A stretch of 64,000 nucleotides of DNA from Butyrivibrio sp. MC2013 (GCF_000424585.1 NZ_AUKE01000020.1:1-64000), one strand, 5' to 3'. Counted from the stretch's first letter, positions 26,101-34,301 are shown. Notes: generated by a model not told the origin, from the letters alone. Made by a program: numbers and translations.

Positions 26101-28699
26101 CAACAACCAGGACAACCACAAGGGTAAGTGGGGCGATGCCAATACAGCTCGTACAGTCATCCTGGCAGACAGCCTGACTGAAGAGAATATCTATGATGCA
26201 ATGCGCAGCTACCGTATCTATGCTACAGAGGATAATGACCTGTCCATCTATTACACTCTTGATGGCAATGTAATGGGTTCCGTCCTTGAAAAGGATATGG
26301 TAGGCGACGAGGTTACCATAAAGGCTGAGATCTCTGATCCTGATGCATCAGATACCATTGGCAAGGTAGAAGTCATCGTAAACGGCGGCCTCTCCATTGC
26401 AAGCCAGAACGTAAATGTTAACAAGGAAACAGTAACCTTCAAGGTTCCTGCAAATTATTCATACTATTATCTGAAGGTAACTGAGGGAGACAGAGATATC
26501 GCAGTAACAGCTCCTGTATGGGTAGGCGAAGTAGAGGCCTGCGGTATCAACAAGACATATACACAGACCGATCTGCCTGTTGCAGGTGAGGACGTGGATG
26601 TAAATGTTGGCTTCTATAACAATGAAAAAGAGCCCCTTAGCGTAGATTCACTGACTGTTACAGCAGACGGTGAACTGGTAAAGACTGTAAGCGCAGCTGA
26701 ACTGGCAGAGGCAGGCGTATCAAGCCTTGCAACTGGCAGTGAAGCTACATACAGATTTGACTTTAATACCAGCAAGGTAGGTAAGGTCAAGCTGGATATC
26801 ACTGCCAACTGCACTCTCAGGGGAGTGGCCAAGGTATACAAGGATGTCCTGGAGCTGAACCTGACAGATGCTTCGCTGGTATCCAATGTGATAGTAGACG
26901 GAAGCCACTATAATGACTATGTAACAGGTTACTACGGCGGCAACATGACAAGCTTTGTGAAGCTGGCAGCCGGTGACAATATCAGAGTCAGGATAGATAC
27001 AGATGGTATTACAAGACAGGAGCTGGAGGACTGCAAGCTCCTCATCGTATCTGCTCCTGCAAAGAAATCAGGTACTGCAAATGCAGGTGATTATACTCCT
27101 GCACACTTTGAAGATGACTTTATCTCCATGGTGGCTGACTATGTGGCAGCAGGCGGAGACCTGATCGTATGCGGCCTGGCAGATTATCAGGACAGCACAT
27201 CAGGCAGGACTGCAGAAGAGATCAACAAGCTCCTGGAGGGAGTAGGCGCTACCATAAAGCTCAACTCCGATGAAGTATGGGATGATGAGAACAACGGTGG
27301 TCAGCAGTACCGTATGTACATGACAAACCTGAACATGGACAGCTCCTTCCTGAAGGGTGTTGTAGAAGGCCAGGCATATTCACAGTACAGCGGATGCTCT
27401 GTAAATGTGGAAGATGCTGTGGAAAATGACAATGTATACGCAGCTGAGGCTCTGGTAAGAGGATTTGATACCACATGCTCCAAGGACTGCAAGGATGATG
27501 CAGGCAATAGCATCAAGGAGCAGCCTGTGCTCATCGAGCAGGGCAAGGTAGTAGTACTGGGTCACCAGGCTACCAAGGCAGGCGGAAATATCTTTGCAGC
27601 AGGCGGCGTGTTCATGTCTGACTTTGAAGTAAATGCAGAGATCGATAATAATGATTCACTACCTTACGCAAACCGCAATATCATCCTCAATATCCTGGAT
27701 GGTGCAAAGACTGAACTGTCTCTGACATCTATCGCAGATGCAAGAAAAGGAAATATGGGCGACGTATTTGCAGTAGAAGGATACGTGACCAGCGGTACAG
27801 TGAATGAGAAGACCACATTCTTTGATACTATCTACATCCAGGACGAGACTGGCGGTATGGATATATTCCCTTACGCTGAGCCCGGTCTGGAGATCGGTAC
27901 CAAGGTAAGAGTAGTGGGTAAGCTGGATGCATATCAGGGCGATCTGGAGCTGAGAGCTATCAGCGTAGATATCCTGGATGCTGAAAAGAAGATCTATGAT
28001 CCAAGGCAGCTGTCCACAAAGGATGCTATGGATTATGACGCCTTTGGCGGAAGCCTCATCAGGACCAAGGGTAATGTTGAGAGAGTAGAATATGCTGAAA
28101 ACGGCGAGACTGTAGCAGAGTTCTGGATCAAGGATGAGAGCGGCAAAGAAGCTGCTATCTTCATCGACGGTTATATCGCATCAGGTACTACAGGCAAGAA
28201 CGAGATCGGAAGCTTTGTTAAGGAAGGTGCATATATATCTGCAGCAGGTATCCTCTATATGCATCCCGAAGGAGACAGCGATGTATCCGTGCCTGTACTG
28301 AGAGTACGTGACACAGATGATATCTTTGAGACAGAAAGACCTGCAGTAGAAGATCCCGGTGATCAGCCCGGAGGCGAGGAGCCCGGCGTAGAACCCGGCA
28401 CAGATCCTGAACCCGAACCTGTGATCACCGGCAAGTGGGTGATCAGCTGGAGAGGCATCCGTTATGTCCTCAGCGATAAGACATACCTTAAGGGGCTTCA
28501 GACCATTGGTAAGAATACCTACTATTTTGACAAGAATGGATATCTGGTGCTGGATGAGTTCGTCAAGATCGGTAAGGACACTTACTACTTTGATATCACA
28601 GGCCGCATGGCAAAGGATTGCTACGTATTCTTTATCTACAGACGCGGCAAGTGGTTCCACTTCTTCCGCTTTGATAAAAACGGAAGACTGGTGGGATAA
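23156..28699 (+). CDS. Giant secreted multidomain protein with PHP metallohydrolase and wall-binding repeats
   Basis: The product is about 1847 residues. Order: signal peptide (about 1-33); two homologous modules of about 140 residues (DGDQIVIYHPASGT and DGDEIVLYHPASQT mark their starts) with an acidic linker; a beta-sandwich; two chitobiase C-terminal-like modules; a PHP/CehA-type phosphoesterase from about residue 782 (IYFGQIHSHTSYSDG, VTDHSN, QFNHPGT, NQDNH are the metal ligands); Ig-like repeats; an alpha/beta domain near 1240 (KLLIVSAP, GGDLIVCGLADY); two OB-fold modules near 1520 as in secreted nucleases; an acidic Pro-rich linker; and C-terminal YYFD-type wall-binding repeats. Start chosen at 23156, 5 bp after GGAGG. 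Likely an extracellular phosphoesterase or nuclease that scavenges phosphate or nucleotides; substrate unknown. Confidence 0.75.
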   Translation: MMRRTTRLIAARTLLASMLGTYALSGVSAFDSMAAESASVFEEAAAETVAAEDEIAEVTMPDLADGDQIVIYHPASGTVLSSSVSGKKLAGAAATSTEDGLTVEEDYAVLTVDVDESTGYVTLSDDGMYLTSPATGNGLSLEAEAGDYSHWLIEKAEADGLYTLKNTLAVFKDSAQYLEYYNGYTTYSMKTAGDAYYFALMDADSVKAPAAEEPIEDQPGEDELPGEEETPLPEDTSLVKDGDEIVLYHPASQTAMSAAASGSKLAAVEAAKDGDGLKIEGDYAVLTVNVNEENGYAALVSDGKYLTTGATGNNLSFKAEADDYSYWLFEEVEGTDGLVTVKNIAAAYNGNAQYLEYFKGYTTYSFKAGNDAYLFSIYDADKINAAAEGEVVYDEKASVTVARFAGTADYEAAGVTDLICGDLYEDNDLLDTNSAFTAVLSGQNVGVWEKTAANGGESYNYYMRAVGVGSGTDDYLQLTFPGRGYANMDMAFRLRASNTGAGSFQLKVSTDGENFTNLTKGTYSYSYTDYSGEAPAPVVGSGDITDGIAKTSLSPAKYVEFTFELPAECNNADKVYVRLVPGSEAAKSGKTITSGGTVRMDSVVVKANPACGGSMTGYVKSSIPSGEAAIGQKLTLSSDTKDARIYYSLDKGVSYSEYTEAVELTELPLTVSAYAVSDNRADSIVTIYSYTKAGTPSVKATPGGGAVRVGQKVKLTCEAEDAVIYYAFADSADAQVADDAWQTYTEPVEIKELPAVIKAKACKEGCSESPVSTASFTLRQNENYNIYFGQIHSHTSYSDGSGTCEEAFAHASKVDNLDFLAVTDHSNSLDNADSSELAKNVDTADTDEWTMGHSLAKQYTTDDFVAFYGFEMTWSNGLGHMNTFNTPGFQSRTQAAYKTYGTALNNYYNTLSTVPDSISQFNHPGTTFGDFQDFAYYTGERDNLITMIEVGNGEGAIGSSGYFPSYEYYTRALDKGWHVAPTNNQDNHKGKWGDANTARTVILADSLTEENIYDAMRSYRIYATEDNDLSIYYTLDGNVMGSVLEKDMVGDEVTIKAEISDPDASDTIGKVEVIVNGGLSIASQNVNVNKETVTFKVPANYSYYYLKVTEGDRDIAVTAPVWVGEVEACGINKTYTQTDLPVAGEDVDVNVGFYNNEKEPLSVDSLTVTADGELVKTVSAAELAEAGVSSLATGSEATYRFDFNTSKVGKVKLDITANCTLRGVAKVYKDVLELNLTDASLVSNVIVDGSHYNDYVTGYYGGNMTSFVKLAAGDNIRVRIDTDGITRQELEDCKLLIVSAPAKKSGTANAGDYTPAHFEDDFISMVADYVAAGGDLIVCGLADYQDSTSGRTAEEINKLLEGVGATIKLNSDEVWDDENNGGQQYRMYMTNLNMDSSFLKGVVEGQAYSQYSGCSVNVEDAVENDNVYAAEALVRGFDTTCSKDCKDDAGNSIKEQPVLIEQGKVVVLGHQATKAGGNIFAAGGVFMSDFEVNAEIDNNDSLPYANRNIILNILDGAKTELSLTSIADARKGNMGDVFAVEGYVTSGTVNEKTTFFDTIYIQDETGGMDIFPYAEPGLEIGTKVRVVGKLDAYQGDLELRAISVDILDAEKKIYDPRQLSTKDAMDYDAFGGSLIRTKGNVERVEYAENGETVAEFWIKDESGKEAAIFIDGYIASGTTGKNEIGSFVKEGAYISAAGILYMHPEGDSDVSVPVLRVRDTDDIFETERPAVEDPGDQPGGEEPGVEPGTDPEPEPVITGKWVISWRGIRYVLSDKTYLKGLQTIGKNTYYFDKNGYLVLDEFVKIGKDTYYFDITGRMAKDCYVFFIYRRGKWFHFFRFDKNGRLVG

Positions 28700-28756
28700 G
28701 GAGCACGGCTATTTACTTCGCTCACCGCACTTTAAATTGTGTTTTTACTAAATTCT

Positions 28757-28816
28757 TAAATAAAAGAGAATCCATCTTCTTAAGCCGACTTAAGAAGATG
28801 GATTCTCTTTTATTTA
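28757..28816 (+). terminator. 28-bp perfect hairpin, terminator of the PHP-domain gene
   Basis: Arms 28757-28784 and 28789-28816 are fully complementary with a CCGA loop. The right arm ends TTTTATTTA, so it can serve as a terminator, though the stem is about twice the usual length. Just upstream (28731-28757) lies a motif shared with the palindrome at 12474-12755. Confidence 0.75.
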
Positions 28817-28857
28817 CCGGGGGCTAAAGCCTCCAGTGACCGTTGAGGATGGTCGCC

Positions 28858-28886
28858 TTGACCGGCAGCGGATATCGTTTGATAAT
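28858..28886 (+). promoter_or_regulatory. Sigma-A promoter of the YibE/F gene
   Basis: TTGACC (28858-28863) and GATAAT (28881-28886) are separated by 17 bp. The leader of about 110 nt up to the gene shows no structure I recognise. Confidence 0.7.
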
Positions 28887-29002
28887 AGGTTGTAGGGACA
28901 GGGTAATAACGATTATAGGACTCGAGTGGTGCTAGGCGTGCGCTGATAAGAATTACCTTGGATGAGCTAACGAATACTAATTAACGGAGATATATAGAAT
29001 TG

Positions 29003-30142
29003 ATGGATAAAGTAAAGAGATATCTTGCTGCAGGGGCTTTTGTCCTGATAATGGTATTGATCATGATATACGCTTCAAAGGACAGGCCGCGTTACACTAT
29101 GAGCGAGGATTCCGGTACGGAATATGAGACGGCGCGGGTCCTGACCCTGGTGGAAGACAAGACTGTAGTGGATGAGCAGACTGAGAATGTCAAGAAGGGA
29201 TCTACGGTCCTGGATATAGAGATACTCACCGGCAGGTACAAGGGGCGCAGGGAGAGAGTGACCAACTACTACAGTGCTCTTTACAATGTGGACGTGGCAG
29301 AAGGCGACACGGTATCTGTGAGGATCGATACCACCGGAGTGGATCAGATAGATGTGAGTATCTACAATTATGACAGGATACCCTTTTTCTTTGGCATGAT
29401 AGGGGCTTTCCTTTTGGTACTGCTGCTCATAGGTGGCAGGCAGGGACTTAAAGCCTTTGGGGGCCTTGTTTTCACGGTGCTGTGCATTGTATTCATCTTG
29501 CTGCCTCTGGCGCTTAAGGGATATGAGACTGTGCCGCTGACCTGCTTCATCATACTCATCACCAGTGCAGCATGTTTTTATCTTATAGGCGGTTTACAGG
29601 TCAAGACTGTATCTGCTGCTCTTGGCAGCTTTGGCGGAGTGGTGATCGCAGCTGTGTTTGGCGCGTTGGCAGGAAGGATAGGCGGTGTGACCGTATTCCA
29701 GACTGATGAAGCAGAGGCTCTGCTGTTGCAGGCATCCACCTTCCCTATGCATCTAAGGGGATTATTGGTGAGCAGTGTCCTCATAGCAGCAATGGGAGCT
29801 GTCATGGATGTGGCCATGACCATAGCATCTGCCCTGGATGAGATACATAGGCTGGGGCCAAAACGCAGCGAGAAGGAGCTGTTCCTCTCCGGTATGAAGA
29901 TAGGCAGGGATGCCATGGGTACCATGGCAAATACACTGGTACTGGCTTATGTGGGAAGCGCTCTGAATATGCTGGTGCTTATATATTCCTACGGAGTCTC
30001 CTTTATACAGCTTGTAAATACTGATTTTGTTGCTATAGAGCTCATAAGGGCCGTATCAGGCAGTATAGGTATATTCGCGACAGTGCCTGTTGTATCCGGG
30101 ATCAGTGCATTTTTGGAATGCAAGGCAGCCGGGAAGAAATAA
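29003..30142 (+). CDS. YibE/F-like integral membrane protein
   Basis: The 379-residue membrane protein starts with one membrane segment (YLAAGAFVLIMVLIMIYA), an extracellular beta-rich domain of about 100 residues (KGSTVLDIEILTGRYKG..), then six or seven membrane segments from about residue 130. The motif AAMGAVMDVAMTIASALDE and GRDAMGTMANTLVLAYVG are typical of the YibE/F family. The family is widespread in Firmicutes without a proven substrate. A TTG at 29000 sits closer to the GGAG (28986) than the ATG at 29003 and is an alternative start. A methyltransferase gene follows after 27 bp. Confidence 0.82.
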   Translation: MDKVKRYLAAGAFVLIMVLIMIYASKDRPRYTMSEDSGTEYETARVLTLVEDKTVVDEQTENVKKGSTVLDIEILTGRYKGRRERVTNYYSALYNVDVAEGDTVSVRIDTTGVDQIDVSIYNYDRIPFFFGMIGAFLLVLLLIGGRQGLKAFGGLVFTVLCIVFILLPLALKGYETVPLTCFIILITSAACFYLIGGLQVKTVSAALGSFGGVVIAAVFGALAGRIGGVTVFQTDEAEALLLQASTFPMHLRGLLVSSVLIAAMGAVMDVAMTIASALDEIHRLGPKRSEKELFLSGMKIGRDAMGTMANTLVLAYVGSALNMLVLIYSYGVSFIQLVNTDFVAIELIRAVSGSIGIFATVPVVSGISAFLECKAAGKK

Positions 30143-30169
30143 TCATGACTATAAAAGGATAAAAAAACA

Positions 30170-31084
30170 ATGGATCAATATACAGATTTTGCAAGGGTAT
30201 ACGATACCTTTATGGATGAGACGCCTTACCACGACTGGGCGGGCTATATACATGAACTCATCGCCAAATACGGCGTTTCGAAACCCGCACTTAAAGTAAA
30301 TGGAAATAAAAAAGTTGACGAAAATATAAATGAGGTGCCTGAAGGAGAGGCACCAATCAGCGAAGAAGCTGTTATGGCTGGCAAAGAGTCTGCCATCAGT
30401 GAAGAAGAGGCTCTGGAAGAAGAGAAAAACCTTGTGGTGGAGCTGGGCTGCGGCACAGGCTCTTTTACCACAGAGCTGGCAGATATGGGCTATGACATTA
30501 TGGGAATAGACAATTCCTCTGAGATGCTGCAGATCGCTATGGAGAAAAATGAGGCAAGGGAAAGGCAGATCTTATATCTTGAACAGGACATGAGGGAGCT
30601 GGAGCTCTATTCCACAGCCGGTACTTTTGTCAGCGTCTGTGACAGCATCAATTATCTCACTGATCCGGGAGATGTAGTGACTACACTTGAAAAGGTGAAT
30701 AACTATCTTTATCCCGGCGGTATCTTTATCTTTGATTTTAATACCGTGCATAAATACAGAGATATCATCGGAGATACCACTATCTCTGAGGACAGAGAAG
30801 ACTGCGCCTTTATCTGGGACAATTACTATGACGAGGAGAGCTGCATCAACGAGTATGACCTGGCAATCTTTGTCAGGGAGGACAGCGGCCTCTATCGCCG
30901 CTTTACAGAGACCCACATGCAGAGGGGCTATAGTCTGGAGGAGATGAAGGAGCTGGTGGAGAAATCCGGCATGACTCTGATAGACTGCATCGACGCTGAC
31001 AGCCATATGGCTCCGGATGAAGAGAGCGAGCGCATATATATTGTGGCAGGGAAGAATACGGACGCGAATAGCAAGGTGAACTGA
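30170..31084 (+). CDS. Class I SAM-dependent methyltransferase with acidic insert
   Basis: The 304-residue protein has SAM-binding motif I VVELGCGTGSFTTELAD, motif II MGIDNSSEML, and YLEQDMRELEL, as in small-molecule methyltransferases of the type found next to many Firmicutes housekeeping genes. Before motif I, between DFARVYDTFMD..WAGYIHELIAKYG and the Rossmann core, about 60 residues rich in Glu and Lys (EGEAPISEEAVMAG) form an insert not usual in this family. Substrate unknown. The gene follows the YibE/F gene by 27 bp and is likely cotranscribed with it. Confidence 0.8.
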   Translation: MDQYTDFARVYDTFMDETPYHDWAGYIHELIAKYGVSKPALKVNGNKKVDENINEVPEGEAPISEEAVMAGKESAISEEEALEEEKNLVVELGCGTGSFTTELADMGYDIMGIDNSSEMLQIAMEKNEARERQILYLEQDMRELELYSTAGTFVSVCDSINYLTDPGDVVTTLEKVNNYLYPGGIFIFDFNTVHKYRDIIGDTTISEDREDCAFIWDNYYDEESCINEYDLAIFVREDSGLYRRFTETHMQRGYSLEEMKELVEKSGMTLIDCIDADSHMAPDEESERIYIVAGKNTDANSKVN

Positions 31085-31113
31085 TCGGATAGGATCGGAT
31101 AGGATAGGATAGG
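31083..31113 (+). repeat. Pentanucleotide repeat GATAG/GATCG
   Basis: About six tandem 5-bp units (GATCG or GATAG) begin at the methyltransferase stop codon. Confidence 0.8.
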
Positions 31114-31190
31114 GAAGAACAGATCATATAGACAGGAAATACCGGTGACTGGAAACGCACAGTTGTGAAATGACCTTAGGGAGAGCTATC

Positions 31191-32588
31191 ATGACTAATT
31201 CAGCTAAGGAGTATTACCATTTATCCAGCCTTTATGCACAGACCGGGGATGCTGATCTATTGATCAGCGCAGCCAAGATGCTAAAGGATGATTATGACTT
31301 GTCAAAAGAGAATAAGAATTTCATATACCGCAAGCTCCTTAGAGAGCATTTTCTAAGAACAGAGCTTCAGACAAAGGAATTCTACGAGCTCTTATTTGAC
31401 ATATATGATGACATTTATGAGGCATATCTTGCATGCTGGGGAGATGATCTCAAGCGTATCCCCGCAGGAGAATTGAATAATAATCTGGTCTTTATATTTT
31501 CCTCACAGTTTCTGACAGGTAAGCACGCTCCCAGCAGGATAGTCCTGGACAGGGCATATATTTTCCAGAAGATGATGGGCAAAAGGGTCCTGATCATCAA
31601 TACGGCGGACATACTTCCTGCTTTTGGAGGCATTCCGTGGGAGGATGATTTCTATGCAAATTATGACGAGAAGCTGTGTGAAGTAGACCAGCTGGAGTAC
31701 AAGGATCAGGTATTTGACTTTTTTCAGTGCCCCAGGACCATGCCTGATGCGGGAGCAATGAAACTTCTGACAGATCTGCTAGAGAAGCTAAGACCCTGCC
31801 TCATCATGTCTGTAGGTGCATCCAATCTCACTGCCGATATATGCGGCAAGCTGGTAGCCTCTGCGTGTCTGTCAACAGTAGTTGAGGACATACAGCCTAC
31901 AAGGAGCGGTTACCTTATGCTGCCAATAATGAAGGAGGGCAGGCAAAAAGAATACCTGGACATAGCAAGATCCAGAGGGATAGAGATTATAGGGGGCAGA
32001 TTTACCTATGACCTGCATCCTGCAAAGCGTAAATACAGCAGGGGAGAATTTGGTCTTCCCGAGGGAAAGAAGATATGTGCTGTTGTAGGTACAAGGCTTG
32101 ATCTTGAGATGGATGAGGGCTTTTTGGATATCCTAAAGAAACTGGCAGCCAAAGATATTGTAACAGTGATTGTGGGCGGATATGAGGGCTATCAGGACCT
32201 TATAAAAGACGATTCTGATTTGGCCGCTCATATCCTGAATCCGGGGGCGGTATTGGATTTGCCGGGCTTCTTCTCCTGCATTGATATTTATATCAATCCA
32301 AGGAGAGTGGGAGGCGGTACCAGTGCCGCAGATGCTCTTAATAGCGGCGTACCGGTGGTAACAGTCCGCTGCGGGGATGTGGCTGCCATATCCGGGGACG
32401 AATTTTGCGTTGACAGTTATGATGATATCTATGAGAGAGTGTTAGAGCTGGCAGGGGATGATGGCTATTATAGTCAAATGAGTACCATTGCCAGAAAAAA
32501 AGCGTCGGTACTTTGCGATGGTGCCGGAGAATTTATCAGAATGATCACAAAGATAAATAAGTGTGAAGCAAAGATGTGTTTAATATAA
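31191..32588 (+). CDS. GT-B type glycosyltransferase near the flagellar genes
   Basis: The 465-residue protein has a helical N-terminal third, then a GT-B fold. The C-terminal half shows KICAVVGTRLD, IVTVIVGGYEGY, GFFSCIDIYINPRRVGGGTSAADALNSGVPVVT, where the Gly-rich loop and the following helix are the nucleotide-sugar site of GT4/GT41-like enzymes. There is no signal peptide, so it acts in the cytoplasm. Start 31191 follows AGGGAGA. Placed just before the late flagellar genes, it may modify flagellin or a surface glycan; this is inferred from position. Confidence 0.7.
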   Translation: MTNSAKEYYHLSSLYAQTGDADLLISAAKMLKDDYDLSKENKNFIYRKLLREHFLRTELQTKEFYELLFDIYDDIYEAYLACWGDDLKRIPAGELNNNLVFIFSSQFLTGKHAPSRIVLDRAYIFQKMMGKRVLIINTADILPAFGGIPWEDDFYANYDEKLCEVDQLEYKDQVFDFFQCPRTMPDAGAMKLLTDLLEKLRPCLIMSVGASNLTADICGKLVASACLSTVVEDIQPTRSGYLMLPIMKEGRQKEYLDIARSRGIEIIGGRFTYDLHPAKRKYSRGEFGLPEGKKICAVVGTRLDLEMDEGFLDILKKLAAKDIVTVIVGGYEGYQDLIKDDSDLAAHILNPGAVLDLPGFFSCIDIYINPRRVGGGTSAADALNSGVPVVTVRCGDVAAISGDEFCVDSYDDIYERVLELAGDDGYYSQMSTIARKKASVLCDGAGEFIRMITKINKCEAKMCLI

Positions 32589-32691
32589 GCAGTGCTGCAA
32601 CGGCTTTACTAGTGCCAGACTTCACGGGAAAGATTCTTTTTGTTATCATAGAAATAGGTATGTAGATAGCCGGAGCATATTTGGCAAAATG

Positions 32692-32888
32692 TTATGACGT
32701 AAGGGTCAAAAGTCATTTCGATTCGAGCTTGCTCGAAATCGAATATGAATTTATGACCCGCAAAACATGAGCAAAGTAGCACGTAGTGCGGATTTGCGAA
32801 TGTTTAAGGATTGTGAGAGTTTCGAAGAAACGGAACAATCCGTTAGTCATAAGGTGTCAAAAGGAACTTTTGACACCTACCTCATGTT
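32692..32888 (+). other. Hairpin-rich intergenic region
   Basis: Several nested inverted repeats occur in 200 bp. GGGTCA..TTCGATTCGAGC pairs with GCTCGAAATCGAA..TGACCC (32703-32759); GCAC/GTGC (32779-32789); GGATTGT/ACAATCC (32808-32841); a perfect 12-bp stem AGGTGTCAAAAG/CTTTTGACACCT (32852-32878). Outer arms TTATGAC (32692) with GTCATAA (32846) and AACATGAG (32764) with CTCATGTT (32881) would compete. There is no T tract after the last stem, so it is not a plain terminator. It fills the gap before the FlgN-like gene. Confidence 0.65.
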
Positions 32889-32930
32889 ATAGGAATGGAA
32901 CAATAACAGATGCATACGGATGGAGGCCCT

Positions 32931-33410
32931 ATGACACATATTTATATGGATATGATGGAAGACTCTCTGCGTAAGAAGATTGAAGTGATGCAAAAGATTG
33001 AGAAGCTCAACCTGCGTCAAATGGAAATCTTAGAAGATCAGCAGCATATGGACAGCGACGGCTTTGACGACTGCGTAAGGCAAAAGGGTGACCTGATCGA
33101 TGAACTGACTATACTCAATGACGGCTTTGACAGTCTCTTTGCCAAGGTGGGAGAAGAAATCGAGGGGCACAAGGAGGATTATAAGGAGCAGATACAGAGG
33201 ATGCAGGCTCTCATAAGGGAGATAACAGATCTGTCCAATACTTTGCAGGTGGAAGAACATAAGAATAAGAATCTGGCGGATTACTATTTCTCCTCTCTAA
33301 GGAAAGAAATGAAATCAGGCAGGCAGACTGCTGCTGCAGCGCTGAATTATCACAATATCATGAACAAGGCTGAGAATGTTGCACCGCAGTTCTTTGATAA
33401 TCAGGGGTAA
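32931..33410 (+). CDS. FlgN-like flagellar export chaperone
   Basis: The 159-residue acidic protein is almost wholly helical with heptad-like spacing (RKKIEVMQKIEKLNLRQMEILEDQ), as in FlgN/FliT-type chaperones that keep hook-associated proteins unfolded before export. The C-terminus has NYHNIMNKAENVAPQFFDNQG, similar to FlgN tails in Clostridia. It stands first in the late flagellar series and ends before a strong terminator. The start at 32931 follows GGAGG. FlgN is the best fit by context and shape, but short helical chaperones are hard to tell apart by eye. Confidence 0.6.
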   Translation: MTHIYMDMMEDSLRKKIEVMQKIEKLNLRQMEILEDQQHMDSDGFDDCVRQKGDLIDELTILNDGFDSLFAKVGEEIEGHKEDYKEQIQRMQALIREITDLSNTLQVEEHKNKNLADYYFSSLRKEMKSGRQTAAAALNYHNIMNKAENVAPQFFDNQG

Positions 33411-33504
33411 GCAGGGTTCTTGAAATATAAATAGAACATATTTGATAGAGAGCTGGCTCGGATCAAAAAGATATTTGACGCTTGTGTCATCATACAGATC
33501 AGAA

Positions 33505-33543
33505 AGAGTTTATATTCCTTGAGGGAGTATAAACTCTTTTTTT
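33505..33543 (+). terminator. Terminator of the FlgN-like gene
   Basis: AGAGTTTATA..TCC pairs with GGA..TATAAACTCT and is followed by seven T residues. Confidence 0.88.
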
Positions 33544-33585
33544 GAACATTTTTTGTTAATTGACTCAGTTTTTATAAGAATCTAT

Positions 33586-33612
33586 TAATCTTTTGCTCTT
33601 ATATACCGATAT
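33586..33612 (+). promoter_or_regulatory. Sigma-28 promoter of flaG-fliD-fliS
   Basis: TAAT (33586-33589), 15 bp, then ACCGATAT (33605-33612), close to the SigD/FliA consensus TAAA-N15-GCCGATAA. The leader is about 155 nt and holds ACACAAGGAAGTG (33701-33713), which resembles a CsrA site. Confidence 0.75.
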
Positions 33613-33776
33613 AGGCAGTAAGACAGAATAGGGTCTGACTATGCCCCTCTTCTGATAAATATAGATGTAACAATACACATATGATGAACTGATCGGCAAA
33701 ACACAAGGAAGTGAAGACATACTGCTGCAAAGGCACAGGGCAGCACCGATCGATACCGACATGGAGGTGATAAATC

Positions 33777-34286
33777 ATGGCAATCAATCCAATCCAGCAA
33801 GCGAATGTGATGCAAATACAGCAGGTACATCAGGCTTCTCAGGCTAATCCTGCCAGGCAGCCTGATCATGAAGGGCATCACAGCCAGTTAGACGGTTCAG
33901 GAAATACAGCAAGTCAGGTGGCAGCAGAGGTTCCTACTGTTGCAAGACCTGCTGAGACAAATGCTCATGGCAGAAATGCCCGTGATGAAGAGCAGGGGAA
34001 GAATAGTCAGACCCAGGCATCTTTTACCCAGTCTCTCGAGGTATCTCAGGAAGTAAATGAGAAGAATAACGAGAGGATCCGCAAGGCTGTCAGTGAGATG
34101 AACAAGAAGATGCGTTCCAATACTGAGGCAGTATACGGATATCATGAAGACACTAACCGCGTTACCATCAAGATAATAGATAAAGAATCTAAGAAGACCG
34201 TAAAGGAATTCCCCGCTGAGGAGACTCTTGATATGATCGCCAAGGCATGGGAACTGGCAGGTCTTATGGTTGATGAGCGCAAGTAA
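33777..34286 (+). CDS. flaG: FlaG family flagellar protein
   Basis: The 169-residue protein has a low-complexity Gln/Ala/His N-terminal half and a C-terminal FlaG domain (about 95-169): NKKMRSNTEAVYGYHEDTNRVTIKIIDKES followed by KTVKEFPAEETLDMIAKAWE. FlaG proteins influence filament length and sit next to fliD in many bacteria. Here fliD starts 15 bp after the stop. The start at 33777 follows GGAGG. The N-terminal half is longer than in typical FlaG proteins (about 110 residues). Confidence 0.85.
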   Translation: MAINPIQQANVMQIQQVHQASQANPARQPDHEGHHSQLDGSGNTASQVAAEVPTVARPAETNAHGRNARDEEQGKNSQTQASFTQSLEVSQEVNEKNNERIRKAVSEMNKKMRSNTEAVYGYHEDTNRVTIKIIDKESKKTVKEFPAEETLDMIAKAWELAGLMVDERK

Positions 34287-34301
34287 TGATCGGAGGTTCT
34301 T

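Noticed and set aside
28816..28999. Riboswitch before the YibE/F gene
   Set aside because: Several short stems are possible but no known riboswitch core could be matched, and a promoter lies in the middle.
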